The notes under the pieces were generated by a model, which saw only the letters and a program-made list of their open reading frames with translations, did no database searches and had not been told where the DNA came from. A stretch of 63,390 nt of DNA from an uncultured Clostridia bacterium (GTDB lineage Bacteria > Bacillota > Clostridia > Christensenellales > UBA1242), in contig CALWTS010000030.1 of assembly GCA_944384535.1 (NCBI GenBank), positions 1 to 63,390 of the forward strand, in the 5' to 3' direction. The translations under genes and the position numbers were made by a program. Shown in pieces: positions 26,438 to 35,761 of the stretch (within the stretch, counting starts at the first letter, position 1; each line of letters begins with the position of its first letter).

Positions 26438-27856
26438 TTATTTATAATTATCTGGCAAATCATTTTCAAACAACACAACACAATCTTTAGTTGTTAACAA
26501 CTTTAAAAGTTCCTTTTGTTTAAAACGTGAGTTACAAAAATAAATTTTTTCTCTTTTAAAATTGTGAGCAATAGCTCCAGATAAAATAAAATTTTTATTT
26601 GTCTCATTCATTATAATAATATAATCTGCTACGTCAGCTATCATTGTTCCTAATTTAAAATTAAGTTCAGATTGTTCTTTTCCCAATTCAACAATACCTG
26701 GTGTTACAACAATTTTTTTACCACTAAATTTTGACAACACTTCAATAGCTTGTTGACAACCTAAAATATTAGAATTATACGAATCATCTATTATAGTACA
26801 ATACTCATTTTTAATAAGTTGTAATCTGTGGGGTGTAGGAGAAAGGTCTTTTACTGCAGAAATTATATCCTCATTTTTAATTCCAATAATATGTGCCAAA
26901 GTAGCAGCTGTAACAATATTATTTATATTGCAAAAGCCCAATAGTTTTGTCTTTAGATGTAATAAATCATTATCAATAACCATATCAAATTCGCTTCCAT
27001 CTTTGCCAACCAAAATATTAATTGGATAACTAAAACTATTTTTAGCACAGGTTAAATATTTTTTTCCATCAAATTTATTATATAATTTAATTCCAGATTC
27101 ATTATCACCATTAAATATCACAATTCCATTTTCAGTAATTCCTTGTACAAGCTCGTTTTTAGTCTTTTCAATATTATCTAAAGATCCAAAAGTTTCTATA
27201 TGTTGAGCACCTATTGAAGTAATTATTCCATAATTAGGGTGAACAATGTTACAAATTTTTTTTATATCACCAACATGTCTAGCTCCCATCTCTAATATTA
27301 AAATATCGTGATCATCTAAATTTTCGAGAATGGTTCTAGTTACTCCCATATCAGTATTATAGTTTTTCGGACTTGCACAGACTTTAAATTCTTTTTCTAA
27401 AATACTAGTTAAAATATTTTTAGTTGATGTTTTTCCAAAACTTCCAGTAATACCAACAACAATCACATTCTTTTTGTTAATCTTTCTTTTTGCCAATAGC
27501 ACATAATAATTTTTTATTACAATTTCAATAGGAAATATAATGTAGTGTACAAGAATAATTAATAAAGGACAAATTGCAAATATTAAAACATAATCAATAA
27601 TAATAATTGGTATGCTTACTGTAAAAAAATTAATCAAAAAGAACAATCCAAAAGTTATTAAAAATAATAAAAAATAAAATCTTATAATTCTTTTGGTGAA
27701 TTTTAACCTATTTTTATCATTGTAAAACCAGCGAAATTCAAACACATAAGAGATATAATTTAAAATATTATAACTAGATAATTGATATAACTTTACAAAA
27801 AAATAACTCCATAACATGAAAATAATAACACAAATAAATGTGCTCAAATATACCAT
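26438..27856 (-). CDS. murF: MurF-type ligase with N-terminal membrane domain
   Basis: 472 aa. The first about 130 residues are hydrophobic, with four or so membrane segments (for example LSTFICVIIFMLWSYFFV), in place of the normal UDP-binding N-terminal domain of MurF. The central domain has VVGITGSFGKTSTKNI (ATP loop) and NYNTDMGVTRTI; the C-terminal domain has PTPHRLQ and IIDDSYNSN, all MurF-like. It joins D-Ala-D-Ala to the UDP-MurNAc-tripeptide, here probably at the membrane. ATG at 27856 has GGGAGG 4 nt upstream and overlaps the end of the hydrolase gene by 13 nt. Alternative: a MurT/CapB-type ligase, but the ddl neighbour favours MurF. Confidence 0.85.
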   Translation of the reverse strand: MVYLSTFICVIIFMLWSYFFVKLYQLSSYNILNYISYVFEFRWFYNDKNRLKFTKRIIRFYFLLFLITFGLFFLINFFTVSIPIIIIDYVLIFAICPLLIILVHYIIFPIEIVIKNYYVLLAKRKINKKNVIVVGITGSFGKTSTKNILTSILEKEFKVCASPKNYNTDMGVTRTILENLDDHDILILEMGARHVGDIKKICNIVHPNYGIITSIGAQHIETFGSLDNIEKTKNELVQGITENGIVIFNGDNESGIKLYNKFDGKKYLTCAKNSFSYPINILVGKDGSEFDMVIDNDLLHLKTKLLGFCNINNIVTAATLAHIIGIKNEDIISAVKDLSPTPHRLQLIKNEYCTIIDDSYNSNILGCQQAIEVLSKFSGKKIVVTPGIVELGKEQSELNFKLGTMIADVADYIIIMNETNKNFILSGAIAHNFKREKIYFCNSRFKQKELLKLLTTKDCVVLFENDLPDNYK

Positions 27857-28578
27857 ATATCCTCCCAAAAATCATTAATAATTTTATAAAATTCAAACGA
27901 ACAGTCTAAAAAAGGAAAATGTCCTGCATTTTCAATAACATGCAATTCAGAATTTTTTACTTTTCTATGAATACGTTTAGCCATATATAAAGGTGTCTCT
28001 TTGTCGTTTTTACCCCAAATTAACAACATTTTTGTAGAAATTTTTTTACAATAATCTTCTAAAAAAGTATTAACAATAGAATTAAAAACTTTTTTTAGGT
28101 GAGGGGGTAGTTCTAAATAATCTTTAGATCCTTGGTTTAAGGTACTTTTTTTAAATTTTTTATTAATTTTGTATTTATAAATTTTATAATAATATTTTAA
28201 GGTTCTTCTAGGTCTCATACCGGCACTATCTACTAATATGCACGATTGCACAAGTGAACATTTGACAGCAGACAAAATTATAGCAAGTCGGCCTCCAAAA
28301 GAATGTCCTAAAATATCACATTTATCTATTCTCAAGTAATCTAGCAAAGACATGAGCATACCAACATATGTAAATATGTTCCATTTTTCAATATTACTTG
28401 AACTTTTTCCAAATGGTGGTAAATCAATTGTTAAGAATGACTTTTCTGGGAACTTTTCAATCAAATCATAAAAAATTTTACTATCGCAGCCCCACCCATG
28501 TAACAATAAAACAGGATTAATAGATGGACCATTATGGAACTGATAAAAAATTTTGACATCGTTATATACATAAACCAT
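27844..28578 (-). CDS. Alpha/beta hydrolase in the murF-ddl operon
   Basis: 244 aa with a complete catalytic set: oxyanion LLHGWG, nucleophile DILGHSFGGRL, Asp in LLIWGKNDKETP and His in ENAGHFPFLD. A basic patch (KYYYKIYKYKINKKFKK) lies in the lid. It is the first gene of the murF-ddl unit and overlaps murF by 13 nt, so a role in cell-wall metabolism is possible. The start is uncertain: ATG at 28578 gives the natural N-terminus (VYVYNDVKIFYQF) but lacks a ribosome site; the frame also runs to a TTG at 28623, again without one. Confidence 0.8.
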   Translation of the reverse strand: MVYVYNDVKIFYQFHNGPSINPVLLLHGWGCDSKIFYDLIEKFPEKSFLTIDLPPFGKSSSNIEKWNIFTYVGMLMSLLDYLRIDKCDILGHSFGGRLAIILSAVKCSLVQSCILVDSAGMRPRRTLKYYYKIYKYKINKKFKKSTLNQGSKDYLELPPHLKKVFNSIVNTFLEDYCKKISTKMLLIWGKNDKETPLYMAKRIHRKVKNSELHVIENAGHFPFLDCSFEFYKIINDFWEDIWYI

Positions 28579-28640
28579 ATCTTTTTTTATGATTTTTTTT
28601 AAAATAAGTTGTAAATTTAACAAAAATTTATTAAATTTAT

Positions 28641-28669
28641 TTGTATTTTATTAAAAAAAATAGTAGAAT
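28641..28669 (+). promoter_or_regulatory. spoVG promoter candidate
   Basis: TTGTAT (28641-28646), 17-bp spacer, TAGAAT (28664-28669). In Bacillus spoVG is SigH-dependent; this site looks SigA-like. Confidence 0.45.
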
Positions 28670-28715
28670 AAACTTAAAGGTCATATAGACTAAATTAAAA
28701 GGAAGGTATATACTA

Positions 28716-29000
28716 GTGAAAATTACAGATGTTAGATTAAGACTTAAAGATGAAACAAAATTAAAGGCTGTGGCTTCAATTACAATTGATGAATGTTTTG
28801 TAGTTCATGACATAAAAGTAATTGATGGAAAAGATGGATTGTTTATTTCTATGCCAAGCAAAAAAACTAGAGATGGAGAACATAAAGACATTGCTCATCC
28901 AATCAAAACAGAAACTAGGGAGGACATAAAAAATGCAGTTTTAGATGCATATAATAAAACTTTAGAAGAAAAAGGTTCTTCAGAAGAAAGTGCTCAATAA
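28716..29000 (+). CDS. spoVG: RNA-binding regulator SpoVG
   Basis: 94 aa, starting with GTG after GGAAGG. The sequence ITDVRLR ... [20 protein letters not shown] ... [23 protein letters not shown] is the SpoVG family core almost end to end. It binds DNA/RNA and affects sporulation septation, capsule and cell-wall gene expression. Monocistronic, divergent from the hydrolase-murF-ddl unit, with a terminator shared with ypeB. Confidence 0.95.
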   Translation: MKITDVRLRLKDETKLKAVASITIDECFVVHDIKVIDGKDGLFISMPSKKTRDGEHKDIAHPIKTETREDIKNAVLDAYNKTLEEKGSSEESAQ

Positions 29001-29001
29001 T

Positions 29002-29033
29002 AAAAAAATCTATGTTGTTACATAGATTTTTTT
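29002..29033. terminator. Bidirectional terminator spoVG / ypeB
   Basis: AAAAAAATCTATG / CATAGATTTTTTT hairpin between convergent genes. Confidence 0.92.
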
Positions 29034-30483
29034 ATTGTAATAGATTTCCATTATCTGTTTTTATAACCTTTAAAACATTTTCTAATTTTCCATTCAAACA
29101 ATTATAGTAAAAATAGTATGTGTTATCATATTTTAAAGCTTCTATTTCTATACAAACAACCTCTCTGTTGTAATCCAAAGGCGTTAAAACATATCTTTTG
29201 TTTTTTACTTCGAATCCACTTTGAATTTTACTTACTGCTTCACTTATACTAAAACTTCCCTTACTTAAACCTCTATCGGTATGATTAGTAAAATATGAAG
29301 TTGCATCATAACCTACAATTGTTCCACTAACATTGTTTACTTTAACTTTCACAAGATCAGGATATAAAACGATATTATTTAAAGTAGGTGCAATATTAAA
29401 ATAAATATCATTATCTATTGTATCAGTCCAAACAACTTCACCATTTTCTATACCATTATCTTTTGCAAAATTTAAAGCAACTTCCTTTGCACTAGCATAA
29501 TCAATATAACTTTCACCATTTTGTCCTGCTCCACTAATTGTTAAAATATGTCCACCTATCTTTGTTGCTTGAACATATAGAATTTCTTCATTTGAAGTTT
29601 TAATTCTAAAATTATAAGTTTCAAACTTTCCTTTGGTTTCGCTTTCATAAACAATATCGATAGAATCTTTAAATACTTTTTGTAATTTTTCCATAACTTG
29701 TGATTTGGAAACAATATCTCCACTTAAACCTTTTATTGTACTATTTACAACCGAGTCAGAAAAAGGACCGTCATAAATCATTGTTGGATATTCTATATTA
29801 TCATTATTAGTAATCGACAATGTCTTTGACAAATCGTTGGTGTCATTTTCTAAAACCAAACAAGAATTTGTAATTGAAAAACCATTATTCAATTTTCTCG
29901 CAAAATCATTAAGTTGCAATTTTAATTGTATTAAACTTTGATCTATTTCTTGTAATGTTTCAATTTCATCTTGAGTTAAATCTCTACCATTTACCATATC
30001 TTCAGCCAAGGTAGATGTATACCCAGAAATTTGATTAACCATTTTAACTGTATCTTGGATATCATTTTGACTCAAAGGAAGAGATGCAACTGAAATTTCT
30101 GCCTCACTTGCATTTTTTGATGCTTCTAAAAGTGTTTTCCTTTGATAATTAGAAGAGTTCGATGCTATAGTTTTTGAAATTTTATTTTCTAAATTATTTA
30201 CACTATCCAACATACTATAAAAATTACTTTTGTATACACCCTCGAGATTATTTTGATACTGTGTTAAATAACCTTGAGATATTCCAAAACCAATACCAAA
30301 ACCAATTGTAGATAGCGCTAAAATTGCAGTTGCTATTGATAAAGATGAAATAACCCTGTTTTTTCTTTTAATGTTATCTTGTTGAGATTTAATTAAATTT
30401 TTTTCATTTGGATCATAATTACTATAAAGTTCATCATTTCTAATGTTTGAACTCCTTCTTTTTACATCTAAAATATCTTTCAT
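29032..30483 (-). CDS. ypeB: Germination protein YpeB
   Basis: 483 aa. A charged cytosolic start is followed by one membrane segment (about 45-70, SLSIATAILALSTIGFGIGF), a helical region and three PepSY-like repeats in the C-terminal half (for example SAKEVALNFAKDNGIENGEV). YpeB stabilises SleB in the dormant spore and the two are co-encoded, as here with 8 nt between genes. Length is usual for Clostridia (about 450). Confidence 0.93.
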   Translation of the reverse strand: MKDILDVKRRSSNIRNDELYSNYDPNEKNLIKSQQDNIKRKNRVISSLSIATAILALSTIGFGIGFGISQGYLTQYQNNLEGVYKSNFYSMLDSVNNLENKISKTIASNSSNYQRKTLLEASKNASEAEISVASLPLSQNDIQDTVKMVNQISGYTSTLAEDMVNGRDLTQDEIETLQEIDQSLIQLKLQLNDFARKLNNGFSITNSCLVLENDTNDLSKTLSITNNDNIEYPTMIYDGPFSDSVVNSTIKGLSGDIVSKSQVMEKLQKVFKDSIDIVYESETKGKFETYNFRIKTSNEEILYVQATKIGGHILTISGAGQNGESYIDYASAKEVALNFAKDNGIENGEVVWTDTIDNDIYFNIAPTLNNIVLYPDLVKVKVNNVSGTIVGYDATSYFTNHTDRGLSKGSFSISEAVSKIQSGFEVKNKRYVLTPLDYNREVVCIEIEALKYDNTYYFYYNCLNGKLENVLKVIKTDNGNLLQ

Positions 30484-30491
30484 TTTTCCTC

Positions 30492-31184
30492 CTAAAGAGC
30501 AAATGTATGATTACCTATTGTAATCACAGTTTGTCTAGACCAAATCCAAGAACTCGTTGCGGTTGCAGGATTGTAATAGTAAAGACAACCATATGTAGGA
30601 TCCCAACCATTTAAAGCATCTTGAGCAGCTTTATAAGCAGTACTATTAGGAGTTAAGTTAATTTGTCCATCATCTACCGCAGTAAATGCGTATGGTTGAT
30701 ATATTACTCCAGAAATAGTATTTGGGAAAGATGCGCTTTCTACCCTATTTAAAACCACTGCAGCAATTGCTACCTGACCAGTATAAGGTTCTCCCCTAGC
30801 TTCTGCATAAACTATTCTTGCTAAAAGATCTAAATCGCCCGAGGATTGTGTTGTTGATGATGTAGACTGGCTAAATAAAGTCATACCTAATGCGGCCGCA
30901 GTTTTAGGACCTACAATGCCATCAACAGTTAGTCCATTTTTACTTTGAAAATAACGAACAGCTTTCTTTGTTAATGTTCCATAAATTCCATCAATTGCAC
31001 CCGTATAATATCCCCATCTTTTTAATTTTGTTTGAATTGTTTTATTCTCTGCGGTTGTAGTTGCAGCTTGCGAAATAACATTATTATCAAACTTTTCACT
31101 TTTCTTTACGGTCAATCCTAGTCCAGTAATTGAAAAGCATAAGATAAATAAAAGGGATATAAGAAATAAAAATCTTCTTTTCAT
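30492..31184 (-). CDS. sleB: Spore cortex-lytic enzyme SleB
   Basis: 230 aa with an N-terminal signal peptide (RRFLFLISLLFILCFSITG), a peptidoglycan-binding repeat (residues about 45-100, LKRWGYYTGAIDGIYGTLTK) and a C-terminal hydrolase_2 lytic transglycosylase domain (LLARIVYAEARGEPYTGQ, where the Glu of YAEARGE is catalytic). It degrades muramic-lactam cortex at germination. Operon order is spoIIR-sleB-ypeB. Confidence 0.95.
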   Translation of the reverse strand: MKRRFLFLISLLFILCFSITGLGLTVKKSEKFDNNVISQAATTTAENKTIQTKLKRWGYYTGAIDGIYGTLTKKAVRYFQSKNGLTVDGIVGPKTAAALGMTLFSQSTSSTTQSSGDLDLLARIVYAEARGEPYTGQVAIAAVVLNRVESASFPNTISGVIYQPYAFTAVDDGQINLTPNSTAYKAAQDALNGWDPTYGCLYYYNPATATSSWIWSRQTVITIGNHTFAL

Positions 31185-31192
31185 TTGTCCTC

Positions 31193-31714
31193 CTAGAATA
31201 CACTTTTAATTATCTCCCAAATCATCGAAATATATACAATATTGTCAGAATTTTGCGTTTTAGTAAAACAAAATGCAGGAAAAACTATACACCACCAATT
31301 ATCACCAACACCTTCTCCAAGGTTTAAAATGAGTGCATCATAATATCCCTCCTCTAAAGTAATATTTTCATATGTACGTGTTGGAAAAAATTCATTATCA
31401 ATTTTAGCTTCACTTTTATAATTAAATCCATTTTGATATAACACCTCATTTGCAACACTTTCTATCAAAGAAAAATTTTGACTTACGATAATTTTAGCTT
31501 CTTCAAAAGATTTTACTTCACTTAAAATAGGAATTAAAGTTTCTACAATTTGATCCTTAACTTTATATTTAACATTTTGATCTTTAATTGAATTTGAATT
31601 AGCCCTTATATGAATTCTTAAATACTGTACTTCTTGCTGAAAATTTTGCAAAGGACAAAATAAAAAAATTAAAACAATACCTATGCAACTAAAAAAAATA
31701 ATAAAATATCTCAT
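31193..31714 (-). CDS. spoIIR: Forespore signalling protein SpoIIR
   Basis: 173 aa. One N-terminal membrane segment or signal (about 5-22), then the SpoIIR core: YLRIHIRANSNSIKDQNVKY and WWCIVFPAFCF near the end. Secreted from the forespore, it activates SpoIIGA so that pro-SigE is processed in the mother cell. ATG at 31714 has AGAGGT 4 nt upstream; the open frame runs on to 31789 without a ribosome site. It heads the unit with sleB and ypeB, an unusual but logical grouping because all are needed in or for the spore. Confidence 0.92.
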   Translation of the reverse strand: MRYFIIFFSCIGIVLIFLFCPLQNFQQEVQYLRIHIRANSNSIKDQNVKYKVKDQIVETLIPILSEVKSFEEAKIIVSQNFSLIESVANEVLYQNGFNYKSEAKIDNEFFPTRTYENITLEEGYYDALILNLGEGVGDNWWCIVFPAFCFTKTQNSDNIVYISMIWEIIKSVF

Positions 31715-31769
31715 AAATACCTCTTGCAAATGAAATAATTGCCATAATTTACTAATAAATTCAATAATA

Positions 31770-31802
31770 AAAAAAATAAAATAGGTCATTTTGACCTATT
31801 TT
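31770..31802 (-). terminator. Terminator of the SPOCS/LysM gene
   Basis: AATAGGTCA / TGACCTATT stem with a TTTT loop followed on the minus strand by a run of Ts. Confidence 0.85.
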
Positions 31803-31818
31803 GACATAATTTATAAAA

Positions 31819-33333
31819 TTAATTTACTTTCTGATAAAAAAGAATTAAAGAACAATCTTCATTTATTGGAAATACAACATCAGGATTTTGAGTTATAATT
31901 TGAGATTCTTTTACTTTATTTTGTTTTGCAATATCCCAAAGTTGATCACCAGAAGATACAAAAACAACTTCCATACCAAAATCTCTTTCTGGTAAAAAAT
32001 CTCCTTCTATTGCTTCGGTAATAACTGCTGAATTTTTGTTATAACAATAATTTACAAAGGCTTTAACTTTAGCATCATAGAAAAGTTCTCTACCCTTTTT
32101 TACTGCTACATCTACATCACAAACTATTGCATTGACAAAAATTATTCCCTCTTCCCCAAAATTGGTTTTATCAGAAATAACAAATGGAACGTCAATTTGA
32201 ACACTATATAACGAATTGTCTTCATCATTTAAATAAACTACATTCGTTTTAGCAATTCCCTCAACAAAAATTTCGCTTTCTTTAACATAAGAATTCGTAA
32301 CTGTAACAGAATTACCACCATTAAACATTATTTTATCAACTCTTGGTTTATCATCATCAATTATTAAATTACCTTCAATTTTACCTTCAATATTTTCTAA
32401 CTTGCATATTTGACTCATCTCAAAAGATTCTGTTGTAATTTGAATTTCATTTTTTATACTATATAAATCTTTGATAACATTTATCTTTTCATCTTGATAA
32501 ACATAAGCTTTTACACAAAGAGGGACTTTTACTAATATTTTGGATCCTTTTTCATCTTCAACAACTTCACTTACAACATCACATTGTTTAACAAAAATCT
32601 TAGCTTCAACTAAACTGTCTTTTTGTGCATTTTCTATTTCCATTTCTTCTTTAAAAGAATCATAAATATAACCACTTTCAAACTTGTCATTTTCATTGAT
32701 GTATAAAACTCGAGTTACTACATCTCCACTAATTACAACGAAATTAACACCACTTTCTGTAGATTTAACAATAGCCTTACTTTCTGTTAATACAACTTTT
32801 TTAATTTTTTCTCTAACATTTATTTCGCTTTCAACGATAAAATCACTACTAACAGAACCAACAAATTTTACAACATTAATTTCTTCTTCTTGAAAACAAA
32901 TATTTTCATCATCACTTTGTATAGTTTTCACATCTTTGTTTGAAACAATATTCCCTGATTGCTCGATGATGACAGAAATTTTTATATTATCCCCGCTAAT
33001 ACTTTCAATATTATAATCAACAACTTTTAAGTTAACATCAGCAACACTTCCCGTCGAGATATTCTCACCTTCGAATTTAGAAGAGAATGGACAAACATTA
33101 CAAACAGTATTAATCAAACCATCATCTGTTAAAAAAACAATTTTTAAATCAATATTCCCAGAATAATTTAAAACACTATTTAAAGTTTCTAGACTTTGAA
33201 CACAACTATCAATAGAAATAGCTAATATCTTTGCAATATTGCTGCCAGCAGAAATATTACACTCTACAGTGAAATCACTTTTTGAAAGTTCGCTTTTATT
33301 AGCAACACAAAATTTATTTTCGTTAAATGCCAT
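31819..33333 (-). CDS. SPOCS (DUF3794) / LysM domain protein
   Basis: 504 aa. Three DUF3794/SPOCS-like beta segments are visible across residues 30-420 (repeats such as VDVNLKVVDYNIESISGDNI, VNVREKIKKVVLTESKAI). The C-terminus is a LysM domain: SSGDQLWDIAKQNKVKESQI. Proteins of this architecture are found in Clostridia and are linked to the spore coat or exosporium (for example CotX/SipL-like). In C. difficile SipL has the same layout and binds SpoIVA. The start is ATG 33333, 4 nt from GGAGGG; the in-frame TTG at 33351 overlaps the ribosome site. Confidence 0.85.
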   Translation of the reverse strand: MAFNENKFCVANKSELSKSDFTVECNISAGSNIAKILAISIDSCVQSLETLNSVLNYSGNIDLKIVFLTDDGLINTVCNVCPFSSKFEGENISTGSVADVNLKVVDYNIESISGDNIKISVIIEQSGNIVSNKDVKTIQSDDENICFQEEEINVVKFVGSVSSDFIVESEINVREKIKKVVLTESKAIVKSTESGVNFVVISGDVVTRVLYINENDKFESGYIYDSFKEEMEIENAQKDSLVEAKIFVKQCDVVSEVVEDEKGSKILVKVPLCVKAYVYQDEKINVIKDLYSIKNEIQITTESFEMSQICKLENIEGKIEGNLIIDDDKPRVDKIMFNGGNSVTVTNSYVKESEIFVEGIAKTNVVYLNDEDNSLYSVQIDVPFVISDKTNFGEEGIIFVNAIVCDVDVAVKKGRELFYDAKVKAFVNYCYNKNSAVITEAIEGDFLPERDFGMEVVFVSSGDQLWDIAKQNKVKESQIITQNPDVVFPINEDCSLILFYQKVN

Positions 33334-33456
33334 TTTACCCTCCAAATCCAAACATTTACAAGATATAATTACGCTTAAAAATATTAATTATGACAAGAAT
33401 GTTTAAAAATTTTTAAAATGTCAAAAATTATTTTGTTAATATATAAAGGAGAAATT

Positions 33457-33687
33457 ATGAGAAAAATAACTTTAAATATAGATCAAATAAAAAACAATAT
33501 ACTTTCTTTAAAAGGTAAAGAAGTAGAAATGAATGTTAATAGAGGAAGAAAAAAATATGACACCATTAATGGTGTCATACAAGATGTATATCCTAGTGTA
33601 TTCACTGTAAATATAAAAGCTCAAAATGGACAGGTACAGACATTTTCTTATTATGATGTTTTATGCGGTAATGTAATAATTTTATAA
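33457..33687 (+). CDS. veg: Veg family protein
   Basis: 76 aa; start ATG after AAAGGAG at 5-nt spacing, although the frame is open from 33418. The core GKEVEMNVNRGRKKYDTING and VYPSVFTVNIKAQNGQVQTF is the Veg (DUF1021) family. In B. subtilis Veg stimulates biofilm formation and its abundance is high. Here it is alone, divergent from the SPOCS/LysM gene. Confidence 0.9.
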   Translation: MRKITLNIDQIKNNILSLKGKEVEMNVNRGRKKYDTINGVIQDVYPSVFTVNIKAQNGQVQTFSYYDVLCGNVIIL

Positions 33688-33691
33688 TTTT

Positions 33692-34204
33692 CTAACTTTT
33701 TAAATATTTATCAATAGAATGTTTTTTTAAACTATCAAATTGCTCTTGTGATATCATACCTTTATTTTTTAAAGAAATAAGCTTATCAAGTTCTGCATCA
33801 AGAGATTTATTTGAGTCTTTATCCTCCTCTTCTTTTTCATCAGAATTTACAGTTATTCCAACAATAGCAAAAATCGCTGAAAACAAACAACCACATAAGA
33901 AAGAAAAAACTATGGCAGTAATAGGCAATCCTAGAGATTTTTTAATCTCATCATATGAATAATGAACATATTTAAAAAACACAACAGTGTTAAAAATAGT
34001 CATAGCCAAAGCAAAAATTGAATATAATCCCAAACCTAAATACAAATCTTGGTAATAAGCAATTTGGGCGGGATCAAAATTAATATAATTCGATACTTCG
34101 CTCCTAGAAACAAAACATGCAATAATCAAAATTGCAAATAAAACTATTGCTAGTGTTGATAATATAGCAGAGACTAAAATCCATGCATTTTTACTCTTAT
34201 TCAT
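33692..34204 (-). CDS. Four-TM membrane protein with SHOCT domain
   Basis: 170 aa with hydrophobic segments at about 7-30, 53-75 and 90-115, then an acidic linker and a SHOCT motif (LDAELDKLISLKNKGMISQE) at the C-terminus. SHOCT domains are short helices often found after membrane domains; function unknown. Start ATG 34204 with GAGGAG upstream. It begins 11 nt after rpe. Confidence 0.85.
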   Translation of the reverse strand: MNKSKNAWILVSAILSTLAIVLFAILIIACFVSRSEVSNYINFDPAQIAYYQDLYLGLGLYSIFALAMTIFNTVVFFKYVHYSYDEIKKSLGLPITAIVFSFLCGCLFSAIFAIVGITVNSDEKEEEDKDSNKSLDAELDKLISLKNKGMISQEQFDSLKKHSIDKYLKS

Positions 34205-34215
34205 TTTTATACTCC

Positions 34216-34881
34216 TCAATAATTTTTTAATTCATTTATAGCTTGACTTTTGTTATGAGATTTAAAAACAAAACTTCCACTTACTAAAATATCAGCTCCA
34301 GCCATAATTAAATCCTTTGAATTTGTTAAATTAACACCGCCATCTACTTCTATTTTATATTGATAATTATTTTCATCTCTTAATTTATTAAGTTCTTTAA
34401 TTTTATTTAAAGCTTCTGGCAAGAATTTTTGCCCACTAGCACCAGGTTCTACACTCATTACAAGAATAATATCAAAATCATGAACAAAAACTTTTACATC
34501 ACTAACAGATGTTTCAGGTTTTATCGATAAACCCGCAAGTGCCTTACCCTGTTTTATTTTATGAAGAGCAAGCATTAAGTCATTTTTATTTTTAAAAGCT
34601 TCGTAATGAATTGTTATAATATTTGCTCCAGCTTTTAAATAATCATCTATTTGCTTCAAAGGTTCGTCACACATTAAGTGAACGTCTAACATAATAACAC
34701 TATTTTGATTTATATTGTAAACCAACTGCGCATCATAAGTTTTTCTTTTTACAAATTTACCATCCATGATATCGCAATGTAAAAAATCAGCAATTGGTTG
34801 TATCTCTTTGGCATATTCACAAATTTTTTGATATTCATCAATAGGATCAGTAGAAACAGAAAGATAAACGTTTTTTTTCAT
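34216..34881 (-). CDS. rpe: Ribulose-phosphate 3-epimerase
   Basis: 221-aa TIM-barrel enzyme interconverting ribulose-5-P and xylulose-5-P. The conserved DFLHCDIMDGKF (Asp/His metal ligands), MSVEPGASGQKFLPEAL and IEVDGGVN are present. ATG 34881 follows GGAGTGTTT. It lies just after rsgA as in many Firmicutes. Slightly divergent: VEPG replaces the common VNPG. Confidence 0.93.
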   Translation of the reverse strand: MKKNVYLSVSTDPIDEYQKICEYAKEIQPIADFLHCDIMDGKFVKRKTYDAQLVYNINQNSVIMLDVHLMCDEPLKQIDDYLKAGANIITIHYEAFKNKNDLMLALHKIKQGKALAGLSIKPETSVSDVKVFVHDFDIILVMSVEPGASGQKFLPEALNKIKELNKLRDENNYQYKIEVDGGVNLTNSKDLIMAGADILVSGSFVFKSHNKSQAINELKNY

Positions 34882-34915
34882 AAACACTCCGAACAAATTA
34901 TAACATAGTTGAATC

Positions 34916-35749
34916 TTAATAACAAGTTTTATCTTTTAACTCATTTAAAATTTTTAAATAATTCCTATATCTTCTACAAGATATTTTACCATTATTAACA
35001 TAATTGATAACTCCACACTCACCACTTTCATGCAAACAAGATCTATACTTACATTCTTCACGAGCTTTTATGAAATCTGGATAATACGATGATAATTCTC
35101 GAGTTGTAATTTTACTCACTAAAGAGAGATCTAGCATTGAAAAACCTGCAGTATCCGCAATGTATCCATTACCAATTTTATACAAACTAACAATTCTTGT
35201 TGTTTGTTTTCCTCTTTCGATTTTTTTAGAGATATCTCCAATTGATGTTTCTTGGTAACCTAACATACTGTTTATCAAAGAGGATTTTCCTACTGCACTT
35301 TGTCCCGCAAAAGCACAAATACCATAAATTTGCTCTTTTAAAGAAGAAGTATCCCCATCTTTTGCAGAAGTTTTTAAAATAGTCAAGAAAAAATAATCAT
35401 TTTCAATTTCTTTAATAAAGAGATTATCTGCAATATCACATTTATTAATCACAATAATCGGTTCTATATTGTTTAACATACAATATATAATCATTTTATC
35501 AATCAAAACAAAGTCAGGTTTAGGTTTTAAAGCTATGACAAGAAACATTTTATCAATATTAGCAAGAGGTGGTCTTATTAATAAATTTTTTCTAGTATAT
35601 ACTTTGGTAATGCTTTCGTTAAATTCTACTTTATCTCCTACAAAAATTCCACCTTCTTTATTTTTCCCCATTGCATTTAAAACGTATATATGATTATTGC
35701 TTTCAATTGAAAAAAGTGTTGCATTTTTTTTTATAACTAATCCTTGCAT
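34916..35749 (-). CDS. rsgA: Ribosome small-subunit GTPase RsgA
   Basis: 277 aa circularly permuted GTPase of 30S maturation. Order of motifs is the permuted one: G4 NKCD (about 100), then G1 GQSAVGKSS (about 160), switch region ERGKQTTR and G3 DTAGF. An N-terminal OB domain and a C-terminal zinc site (CKYRSCLHESGECGV) complete it. CGGAG precedes the ATG. Confidence 0.95.
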   Translation of the reverse strand: MQGLVIKKNATLFSIESNNHIYVLNAMGKNKEGGIFVGDKVEFNESITKVYTRKNLLIRPPLANIDKMFLVIALKPKPDFVLIDKMIIYCMLNNIEPIIVINKCDIADNLFIKEIENDYFFLTILKTSAKDGDTSSLKEQIYGICAFAGQSAVGKSSLINSMLGYQETSIGDISKKIERGKQTTRIVSLYKIGNGYIADTAGFSMLDLSLVSKITTRELSSYYPDFIKAREECKYRSCLHESGECGVINYVNNGKISCRRYRNYLKILNELKDKTCY

Positions 35750-35761
35750 AAACTCTCCGTA

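Noticed and set aside
30492..31184. SleB as a cell-wall hydrolase of vegetative growth (CwlJ-like)
   Set aside because: The N-terminal peptidoglycan-binding repeat and adjacent ypeB identify SleB; CwlJ lacks the former.
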